Source: a bacterium (GTDB lineage Bacteria > Tectomicrobia > Entotheonellia > Entotheonellales > Entotheonellaceae). From it: a stretch of DNA of 8,223 nucleotides. The notes under the pieces were generated by a model that was given only the letters and a program-made list of their open reading frames with translations, had not been told where the DNA came from and ran no database searches. Shown one piece after another: positions 1-5,477 of the stretch. A program made the position numbers and the translations under genes. Location of the stretch: NCBI GenBank assembly GCA_027294925.1, contig JAPULM010000653.1, positions 1 to 8,223 of the forward strand, in the 5' to 3' direction. Position 1 is the stretch's first letter. Each line of letters starts with the position of its first letter.

Positions 1-1
1 A

Positions 2-142
2 ATCGTAACCAAGCCGCAAGGCGAGGGGCCACCGCTGCACATGCATCCGAACGAGGAGCAGTTCACCCTCGCGCTGGAAGGCAAACTACACTATATACTG
101 GGCGATGAGGAGCATACTGATGGAATGCAATCTCAGAGGTAA
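2..142 (+). CDS. Cupin-domain protein, C-terminal part, apparently truncated (partial at left edge)
   Basis: The frame is open from the left edge and ends at TAA 140-142, giving 46 visible residues. It carries cupin motif 1, G-x5-HxH-x3-E-x6-G, with residues H13, H15, E19 and G27 of the visible part. In the family these His and Glu residues bind a metal in a small beta-barrel. After motif 1 the sequence continues like a normal cupin (KLHYILGDEEHT) but stops seven residues later. Motif 2 (the P-x-G-x2-H-x3-N strand pair) and about 50 expected residues are absent. The last 23 bases overlap the SDR gene, and the Asp-Glu-Glu codons double as its Shine-Dalgarno site. This is probably a 3'-truncated or decayed gene. 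The domain call is firm; whether the product is functional is doubtful. Confidence 0.7.
   Translation: MVTKPQGEGPPLHMHPNEEQFTLALEGKLHYILGDEEHTDGMQSQR
107..112 (+). promoter_or_regulatory. Shine-Dalgarno site that fixes the SDR start
   Basis: GAGGAG lies 7 bases before ATG 120. An earlier in-frame ATG at 105 overlaps this site and has no Shine-Dalgarno sequence of its own. The usual SDR N-terminus, a few residues before the first beta strand, also fits the start at 120. Confidence 0.7.
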
Positions 143-908
143 ATTTGCACTGGTCACCGGTGCGAGTAAAGGAATCGGTAAGGCCATTGCGGAAGCGCTT
201 GCCAACGAAGGCGTCAATCTGGCCATTTGTGCCCGGGGCCAGGAGCTTTTGCAGCAGGTGGCAAGCCAGATTCATCGGGATACGGACGTTCAGGTCCACC
301 CGATCAGTATGGACTTAAGCACCTTGGAGGGTGTACGTGCCGTCGCTCAGGAAAGCCTGGCGCGTTTTGGAACGGTCGATATTCTAGTCAACAATGCCGG
401 CGCCATTCGCGGTGGCTCGCTGCTGGCCAAACCGGATGAGGATTGGCTCGTTGACTGGTCTCTAAAGGTGTTCGGCTACATACGCCTGGCACGCGAAATT
501 CTGCCGATCATGCGAGACCATGGCGGTGGTCGCATCATCAACATCATCGGTACGGCCGGTCGCCAGCCCAATGCCGGCTACATTGCCGGTGGCGGCGCCA
601 ATGCGGCGCTGATGAATATGACCAAAGCCCTGGCCGATGAAGGGGCGCCCCACAACGTTCTGGTCAACGCCATCAATCCGGGTCCGATTCGCACCGAGCG
701 ATGGGACAGTTTGATGGCCGGCATGGCGGCCGAACGGAACCTGACAGCGGCGGAAGTTGAGGCCGACTGGATGCGAGATAATCCTTTAAAACGCCCCGGA
801 GAGCCTCATGAAGTGGCTGGCTTGACCGTCTTTCTGGCCTCCAGCTGGGCGTCCTATATGACCGGCACCATCATCCCTGTCGACGGCGGGGCAATTCGTT
901 GTATTTAA
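120..908 (+). CDS. SDR-family NAD(P)-dependent oxidoreductase with degenerate catalytic tetrad
   Basis: This is a 262-residue classical-length short-chain dehydrogenase/reductase, a soluble Rossmann-fold protein expected to oxidise or reduce a carbonyl/hydroxyl with NAD(P). The cofactor motif TGASKGIG is at residues 13-20, an Arg at the end of strand 2 (CAR, R39) suggests NADP preference, NNAG is at 91-94, and the NPGPIRT segment and C-terminal DGG are present. The catalytic tetrad Asn-Ser-Tyr-Lys is mostly lost. The Asn position reads Ser114, the Ser position falls at Gly144/Thr145, Tyr154 is kept, and the YxxxK lysine is Gly158. The segment GYIAGG..NAALM resembles a divergent SDR subgroup that I recall lacking this lysine, so the loss may be ancestral rather than decay. 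The substrate is unknown. The start at 120 was chosen for its GAGGAG site; a start at 105 would add five residues. Confidence 0.9.
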   Translation: MECNLRGKFALVTGASKGIGKAIAEALANEGVNLAICARGQELLQQVASQIHRDTDVQVHPISMDLSTLEGVRAVAQESLARFGTVDILVNNAGAIRGGSLLAKPDEDWLVDWSLKVFGYIRLAREILPIMRDHGGGRIINIIGTAGRQPNAGYIAGGGANAALMNMTKALADEGAPHNVLVNAINPGPIRTERWDSLMAGMAAERNLTAAEVEADWMRDNPLKRPGEPHEVAGLTVFLASSWASYMTGTIIPVDGGAIRCI

Positions 909-1034
909 CCGCCTTGCAAAACGATTCGCTTGCCGTTAAGCCCACTATGGCACATGTCGTAGACGGTGTGCGCGCTCCGGAGAACCCTGGAGGCTCCCCC
1001 GTAATCCATCCTGAGCGGTAGAGCGAATTGCTAT

Positions 1035-1062
1035 TTGGTTTTTTCTGTGGCTATGCTAGAAT
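1035..1062 (+). promoter_or_regulatory. Extended -10 sigma-70 promoter for the substrate-binding protein gene
   Basis: TTGGTT (1035-1040) and TAGAAT (1057-1062) are 16 bases apart, with an extended -10 TG at 1054-1055. Transcription would begin near 1069, leaving a leader of about 65 bases before ATG 1135. The -35 is weak (TTG only), which the extended -10 could offset. The rest of the 909-1134 gap shows no gene and no convincing terminator for the SDR gene. Confidence 0.5.
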
Positions 1063-1134
1063 GCCATCTCACATTCACCTCACCCTTAGAAGCAACAGAG
1101 GGCATTGTTAAACTTACCGTGGAGGGTATTCGCT

Positions 1135-2136
1135 ATGAGACGGCTCATCAGCACTGTTTTGGTTGTAGTATTGGGCATCGGTTTACTCGTGCTTAGCTCC
1201 CCGGCCGAGGCCAAGAAGCTTCGCATTGGGGCTCACCGGGCGTTAATGGGTTCCTATGAGGTGGTCGCACACCGGATGGGCTATTGGAAAGCGGAGGGGC
1301 TGGAATATACCTTCCAGTACTTCAAGCAGGGCAAACTGATGCGTAACGCCATCATCCAGGGCAACCTGGATACCGGCACGACGGGCTTCTCGCCCTTCAC
1401 CACGGCCGTCTCTAAAGGCGCTAAAGTGACGGCCATCGGGGTGACGGCGAACATCTGCGACATCCAACACATCGTGGTGCCGGTCGACTCGAAGATCAAA
1501 AGCCCGGCCGATTTCAAGGGCACCGTCTTTGCCAATAAAAAAGGGACGAGTACGGACTTCGCCTTCCAGTCTTATGTCCTGCCGAAATACGGTTTGAAGT
1601 CGTCTGACGTCACCTTGTTGAGCGTCGTGACCACTGATCGCATCTCGGCCCTGCTTACAGGCTCGGCGCAGGCTGCCCTGGTGGGCGACCCGCAATTTGA
1701 GATCGCCCTGCAGAAGGGTCTCATCCGCGAGTTGGAGACCCTGTGCAGCTACGACAAGACGCGCATGATGCATATCGGCAACCCGAAGACGCTGAAAAAT
1801 CACCCTGACCTCTATGAGAAGTACTTCCGGGGTTGGCTGAAGGCACACAAGCTGCTGCAGGAGGACTCGGAGAAGTATGCCCAAGTCTACACCGAAGCCC
1901 TGCAAGAGGTGGGTGACAAGGCCGAGTATAAGGTCATCCTGGCGGTGGTGAAACGCCTGCGGTCAGAGGTCTTCGTCAGCGATGAGGTGCGGGCCTATCT
2001 CAACGATATGGGGGACAAACAAATAAAGCTCGGCTGGATCAAGAGCCATCCGGACTTCACCAAGAGTGACATGCTGGACGACGCCATCCTACGCAAGATC
2101 ACGCGTGAGGTAGGTTGGACCTCACCCACCAACTGA
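1135..2136 (+). CDS. ABC transporter periplasmic substrate-binding protein, NitT/TauT/SsuA (NMT1-like) family
   Basis: The 333-residue product has a Sec signal peptide: MRR, a hydrophobic stretch at residues 8-20, and a likely cleavage after AEA (A26). The mature part follows the two-lobed NMT1/SsuA pattern. It opens with strand KLRIGAH, then a GYWKAEGLEY segment, an IIQGNLDTGTTGFSPF ligand-loop region, SPADFKGTVFANKKGTSTDF in the middle, and ALLTGSAQAALVGDP leading into the second lobe. It should bind a small ligand in the periplasm for the permease and ATPase encoded convergently downstream. Family members bind nitrate, sulfonates, taurine, pyrimidine precursors or aromatics, so the substrate cannot be chosen. 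ATG 1135 is preferred because GGAGGG (1121-1126) lies 8 bases upstream and the signal peptide starts there. A TTG at 1105 would add ten unlikely residues. Confidence 0.92.
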   Translation: MRRLISTVLVVVLGIGLLVLSSPAEAKKLRIGAHRALMGSYEVVAHRMGYWKAEGLEYTFQYFKQGKLMRNAIIQGNLDTGTTGFSPFTTAVSKGAKVTAIGVTANICDIQHIVVPVDSKIKSPADFKGTVFANKKGTSTDFAFQSYVLPKYGLKSSDVTLLSVVTTDRISALLTGSAQAALVGDPQFEIALQKGLIRELETLCSYDKTRMMHIGNPKTLKNHPDLYEKYFRGWLKAHKLLQEDSEKYAQVYTEALQEVGDKAEYKVILAVVKRLRSEVFVSDEVRAYLNDMGDKQIKLGWIKSHPDFTKSDMLDDAILRKITREVGWTSPTN

Positions 2137-2144
2137 CCGCTAGC

Positions 2145-2173
2145 GCGCTGGGGGCCTTGCCAGCCCCCGGCGC
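2145..2173. terminator. Strong hairpin between convergent genes, possible bidirectional terminator
   Basis: GCGCTGGGGGC (2145-2155) pairs with GCCCCCGGCGC (2163-2173) as 11 base pairs, with one G-T wobble and a 7-base loop. It lies in the 50-bp gap between the convergent stop codons of the binding-protein and permease genes. Neither side has a T-run, so it is not a classical intrinsic terminator. It may protect mRNA 3' ends or act with Rho. Confidence 0.45.
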
Positions 2174-2186
2174 CTTGATGCTCGGC

Positions 2187-3110
2187 TCAGACCTTTTTCC
2201 CCTGTTCACCCATCGCCTCCATCATGCCCCAACGGATGACGGTGCGGTTCTCGATCGGCTGAAACATAAGCTTTTCGAGGCTGTAGCCAAAGATGCCAAG
2301 CACCGCGATGGCCACCATCATGAAAGCGATGTCGAGATACTCCTGGGCGTCAAAGATGCCTGCCGATAGCCCCCAGCGGATGCCGCCAAAGGCCTCGGCG
2401 CCCACCCCAGCACGCCAGGCGCGCGCCAGACCGATGCGCAGACCGCTCAGGATCATCGGTAGGGAACCGGGCAAGACCACCGTGCGGAAAATGGTCATAC
2501 GATCGGCATTCATCGACTGGGCGGCGCGGATCCAAACCGGGTTCACCGTCTTGACACCTGTCCACACCGCCATGGCAATGGGTAGAAACGACGCAAAGGC
2601 CGTAATGATAATGACGGTCTGAGACCCGAATCCGAACCAGATAATGGCGATCGGCGTCCAGGCAAGTGCCGGGATGGGAAGCAGCACTGACAGGATGGGG
2701 ACAAAGAAGGACTCCCAGAAGGCGAAGCGGCCCATCAGAATGCCGATGCTGACGCCAATCACACAGGCGATCAGAAACGCCAGTGGCAGGCGCCATCCGG
2801 TGGACAGGGTATGCCACAGGATGGGACTCTGGAACAGCCAGTAGATCTGGTCCCACAGGCTCAGGTCCGGGTTCTTCGTTAGGGCCCGCATCAGGGGATC
2901 GGTAATCAGCTCCCAGGTGCGGATGGCGATGGCATCGAGGGTCGGGAAGAGCTGTCCCAGGTTCCCTCTGGCTCGCATGGCCGCCACCTGCCAGATGGCC
3001 ATCAGCGCCAGGAAGGGATAAACGGGACGCAGCTTCACCCAAATCGACCGCCTCTTTTTCTTGGTCTTGACGGTCTCAAGCGGCGCCATAGTGCTTTCAA
3101 CTTGTTGCAT
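2187..3110 (-). CDS. ABC transporter permease, NitT/TauT/SsuC type
   Basis: This is a 307-residue inner-membrane permease of the BPD_transp_1 class. Hydrophobic segments lie near residues 30-45, 106-127, 134-158, 164-185 and 261-276. The EAA coupling loop that contacts the ATPase is at about 195-214 (RAAQSM...RTVVLP). The usually conserved Gly of that loop is Asn201. The protein is longer than the roughly 250-residue norm because of extra sequence between the first and second membrane segments (about residues 68-95) and a basic N-terminus (KTKKKRR). AGGGAG (3119-3124) lies 8 bases before the ATG, supporting the long start. It follows the ATPase gene by 24 bases and is surely co-transcribed with it. 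The binding protein is the likely third component. Confidence 0.93.
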   Translation of the reverse strand: MQQVESTMAPLETVKTKKKRRSIWVKLRPVYPFLALMAIWQVAAMRARGNLGQLFPTLDAIAIRTWELITDPLMRALTKNPDLSLWDQIYWLFQSPILWHTLSTGWRLPLAFLIACVIGVSIGILMGRFAFWESFFVPILSVLLPIPALAWTPIAIIWFGFGSQTVIIITAFASFLPIAMAVWTGVKTVNPVWIRAAQSMNADRMTIFRTVVLPGSLPMILSGLRIGLARAWRAGVGAEAFGGIRWGLSAGIFDAQEYLDIAFMMVAIAVLGIFGYSLEKLMFQPIENRTVIRWGMMEAMGEQGKKV

Positions 3111-3134
3111 CGGTCTGTCTCCCTATTTCCTTCC

Positions 3135-3878
3135 TTAATCCCGGACCAACTCGTTAATGTGTCGCTGGATGGCGATGAACTCCGGCGACAGCGCATCCCT
3201 GGGTCGAGACAGGTTGACGTTGACGATGGTCCGGATGCGTCCGGGATTAGCGATGAGCACCACGATGCGGTCGCCCAAATAGACCGCCTCGCTAAGATTA
3301 TGCGTGACGTAGAGCACTGTTTTCTTAGTCTTTCGCCAGATATCGACGGTGAGTTCCTGCAATTCCTCACGGGTCTGGGCGTCCAGCGCGCCAAACGGTT
3401 CATCCATCAGCAAAACTTGCGGGTCGAAGGCCAGGGCACGTGCCACCGCGACACGCTGGCGCATGCCACCGGACAGATTGTGCGGGAAGAAGTCGGCGAA
3501 CTGCTCGAGCCGCACCAGCCGGAGGAATTCCCGGGCGATTTTCTCGCGCTGCACCGCCGGGATTTTGCGAATCTGCAGACCGTACTCCACGTTCTTCAGT
3601 GCGGTACGCCAGGGAAACAGGGCGTACTCCTGGAAGACGACGCCACGATCGTAGGTGTCGGTGATCGGCTTATTGTCCATCCACACATCGCCGGAGGTGA
3701 TTTCGACGAAGCCGGAGAGAATGTTAAGCAGGGTGGTTTTGCCGCATCCCGACAGGCCAACCAGGCAGACGAACTCTCCATCCTGAATCTCGAGGTTGAT
3801 ATCCTCCAGTGCATGCACCTGCCGTTCGGGCGTCTCATAGATTTTTTTAAGGCTTCTGATCTGAATCTTTGCTACCAT
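3135..3878 (-). CDS. ABC transporter ATP-binding protein, NitT/TauT/SsuB type
   Basis: This is a 247-residue complete nucleotide-binding subunit that would hydrolyse ATP at the cytoplasmic face to drive import. Walker A is GLSGCGKT at 41-48, the Q-loop Gln is residue 83, followed by the ALFPW typical of this family, and the signature LSGGMRQR is at 135-142. Walker B is LLMDEP at 156-161 with catalytic Glu160, the D-loop is GALD at 163-166, and the H-loop His is 193. All key residues are intact. AAGGGG (3886-3891) is 7 bases before the ATG. It is the first gene of a two-gene operon with the permease, expressed from the promoter at 3937-3964 and possibly controlled by the leader hairpin and the ATTGCGCA sites upstream. 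Confidence 0.95.
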   Translation of the reverse strand: MVAKIQIRSLKKIYETPERQVHALEDINLEIQDGEFVCLVGLSGCGKTTLLNILSGFVEITSGDVWMDNKPITDTYDRGVVFQEYALFPWRTALKNVEYGLQIRKIPAVQREKIAREFLRLVRLEQFADFFPHNLSGGMRQRVAVARALAFDPQVLLMDEPFGALDAQTREELQELTVDIWRKTKKTVLYVTHNLSEAVYLGDRIVVLIANPGRIRTIVNVNLSRPRDALSPEFIAIQRHINELVRD

Positions 3879-3892
3879 AGGCAGTCCCCTTC

Positions 3893-3915
3893 AAAAAGCC
3901 GCCACCTTGGGTGGC
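3893..3915 (-). terminator. Terminator-like hairpin in the leader of the ABC ATPase gene (possible attenuator)
   Basis: Read on the - strand, GCCACC-CAA-GGTGGC forms a 6-bp GC-rich stem (3915-3901). It is followed by GGC and a run of five T (3897-3893), just before the Shine-Dalgarno site AAGGGG. It lies between the predicted promoter and the start codon, so it could end transcription early or shape translation. The stem is short and the T-run modest, so function is uncertain. Confidence 0.4.
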
Positions 3916-3936
3916 TCATAGGACATTAAGCGGTGC

Positions 3937-3964
3937 ATTATACCAGAAGCCTTACGGGCTGCAA
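3937..3964 (-). promoter_or_regulatory. Promoter of the ATPase-permease operon
   Basis: On the - strand TTGCAG (3964-3959) and TATAAT (3942-3937) are separated by 16 bases. An extended -10 TGG precedes a perfect -10 hexamer. The start of transcription would be near 3930, giving a leader of about 50 bases. The -35 sits inside one copy of the TGACTTGCA word that recurs 60 bases upstream. Confidence 0.65.
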
Positions 3965-4001
3965 GTCAGGCCTTTGAGATCAGGGTCATTCAGTTCTCAG
4001 C

Positions 4002-4056
4002 CAATGCGCAATGCGGAATTGCAAGTCAACGGGTTTATTGCGCATTGCGCAATTGC
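4002..4056. repeat. ATTGCGCA inverted and tandem repeat cluster, candidate operator
   Basis: TGCGCAATGCG (4005-4015) and CGCATTGCGCA (4041-4051) form an 11-bp perfect inverted repeat, extendable by CAA/TTG with one bulged base. Inside it the octamer ATTGCGCA occurs in tandem at 4037-4044 and 4044-4051 and inverted at 4005-4012. A 10-base palindrome ATTGCGCAAT (4044-4053) and GCAATTGC (4049-4056) overlap the right arm. The cluster lies between divergent genes, upstream of both, as expected for binding of a dimeric or multimeric regulator. A cruciform or REP-like element is the alternative. No regulator gene is in the window. Confidence 0.55.
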
Positions 4057-4146
4057 CAAGCGTCGAGTTGTAAAAATTTATCTCTAGATATTTAACACCG
4101 TGTGCAGTGCGGTTGGGTTACACATTAGCTAACAGAGGAGAAGAGC

Positions 4147-5379
4147 ATGAGTCCAAATGGATCGTCCACTGGTGCTGAAGCCAAGAACATGCGTTTACTC
4201 GGCCACCACGACTTGGGCGGTTTTGGCAATGGCGGCGAAGGGCTGGGGCTGCAACAGACTAGCGACGGTCGTCGGGTACTCTACATTGCCCATGAATCGG
4301 CACCGAAGAACTTCACGGCAATGGATGTCACGGACCCCACCGCGCCCGAGATACTGATACAAACGGAGCTGCCACATCACGACATGCGCTCCAACTCGCT
4401 GGATCTGGTGGGCGATCTACTAGCGGTGGCCTATCAAACCTCGCGCCCGGGTTTGCAGCCCGCAGGTGTCGAACTGTTCGACGTGAGCGACCCTACCAAA
4501 CCGCGTTCGATTAGCTTCTTCGACCGTTCCGGGCCCCATTCGCGTGGTACCCATTGCCTATGGTTTGTCGATGGTGAGTATATGCACCTGAGCAGTGGCG
4601 CGCCGGACTTTGTTCCCACCTCGCCAAAGGACGATCAGTTCTACCAGATTGTTGACGTGCGCAACCCGAGCCGACCTGAAGAGGTGGGGCGTTGGTGGCT
4701 GCCCGGCACGCGACAGGGGGACGACACGCCGCCACCAGTGCGTCATGAACCGTTCGATTCCGGCTTCCGGCCGCACAACACCAACGTCTATCCCCAGCGG
4801 CCCGACCGGGCCTATGTGGGCTATATTGATGGCGGCATCATCATTCTCGACATCGCCGATAAGGGCCATCCGAAGCTGATCAGCCGTCTTGACTATCATC
4901 CGCCGCTGCCGGGCTTCACCCATACGGTGCTACCGCTGTTTGAGCGCGAGCTGCTGATCGTCACCGACGAAGCCACCCGCTTCGACGGGGAAGACTGGCC
5001 CAAACTGGCCTGGGTAGTTGATGCCAGCACGGAAACCAACCCGGTCATCATAGGCTCTCTGCCCCTGCCACCGGTGGACGAATTTAAGCAACATGGCGGA
5101 CGCTACGGCGCCCATAATATTCACGAAAATCAGCCACTGCCCACCGCCTTCAAATCCGACACGCTGATTTTCGGCGCCTTTTTCAATGGCGGCCTGCGGG
5201 TTCATGACGTCTCCAACCGGTTTCATCCCGATGAGGTTGGCTATTACGTGCCGCCAGCCCCGCCGGGATCCCCGGTCAGCGCCGTGCAGATTAACGATGT
5301 CTACGTCGATGAAAATCGGCTGATCTATGCCATTGACCGCATGAGTGGCGGGCTGTACATCCTCGAGTTGACCATCTAA
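4147..5379 (+). CDS. LVIVD-type beta-propeller protein
   Basis: The 410-residue product has no signal peptide and no membrane segment. It is made of about seven repeats, each ending in a pattern like (L/I)x(V/L)xDVSDPxxP followed by a short strand: residues 43-70, 91-123, 144-183, 222-247, 269-304, 339-366 and 391-409. This fits the LVIVD-repeat propeller family, whose biochemical role is not established. Histidines begin successive inner strands (H136 in THC, H210 in PHN, H259 in THT, H323 in AHN), suggesting a His-lined axis that might hold a metal. Dense Pro and His throughout is normal for the family. AGAGGAG ends 6 bases before ATG 4147. Only weak promoter matches precede it (TTGTAA 4068-4073 with TTTAAC 4091-4096). 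It is divergent from the ABC importer, so co-regulation is plausible. Fold call firm; function unknown. Confidence 0.8.
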   Translation: MSPNGSSTGAEAKNMRLLGHHDLGGFGNGGEGLGLQQTSDGRRVLYIAHESAPKNFTAMDVTDPTAPEILIQTELPHHDMRSNSLDLVGDLLAVAYQTSRPGLQPAGVELFDVSDPTKPRSISFFDRSGPHSRGTHCLWFVDGEYMHLSSGAPDFVPTSPKDDQFYQIVDVRNPSRPEEVGRWWLPGTRQGDDTPPPVRHEPFDSGFRPHNTNVYPQRPDRAYVGYIDGGIIILDIADKGHPKLISRLDYHPPLPGFTHTVLPLFERELLIVTDEATRFDGEDWPKLAWVVDASTETNPVIIGSLPLPPVDEFKQHGGRYGAHNIHENQPLPTAFKSDTLIFGAFFNGGLRVHDVSNRFHPDEVGYYVPPAPPGSPVSAVQINDVYVDENRLIYAIDRMSGGLYILELTI

Positions 5380-5408
5380 GGTGCCGGACAACAATTTTTG
5401 CAAGTCAG

Positions 5409-5454
5409 CATGCGCCCTTCCCCCCTGGCGGGGGAAGGTTAGGATAGGCGCATG
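5409..5454. repeat. REP-like extragenic palindrome between convergent genes
   Basis: An inner stem pairs CTTCCCCC (5417-5424) with GGGGGAAG (5430-5437) around the loop CTGGC. An outer stem pairs CATGCGCC (5409-5416) with GGCGCATG (5447-5454), with a 9-base bulge (GTTAGGATA) on the right. The core and the GGTTAGG tail look like palindromes that are scattered in intergenic gaps of many proteobacterial genomes. It sits between the stops of two convergent genes and could also serve as a Rho-independent-like barrier, though no T-run follows. Confidence 0.6.
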
Positions 5455-5477
5455 ATCAATGACCCCGCCCGACTTAG

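Noticed and set aside
1243..1905. Long - strand open frame of 220 codons inside the binding-protein gene
   Set aside because: It lies antisense within a clear SsuA-type gene and its translation shows no domain features; a codon-bias shadow.
3102..3929. Long + strand open frame of 275 codons across the ATPase gene
   Set aside because: It is a shadow of the ATPase gene on the opposite strand, which has all ABC motifs. The shadow shows no recognisable domain.
4005..4051. Repeat cluster as a CRISPR array or attachment site
   Set aside because: There are only two arms in inverted orientation with no regular spacers, and no integrase or Cas gene nearby.
4068..4096. TTGTAA/TTTAAC as a promoter for the propeller gene
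   Set aside because: The spacing is 17 but each box matches only about half of consensus, so it is mentioned in the gene entry and not listed as a feature.
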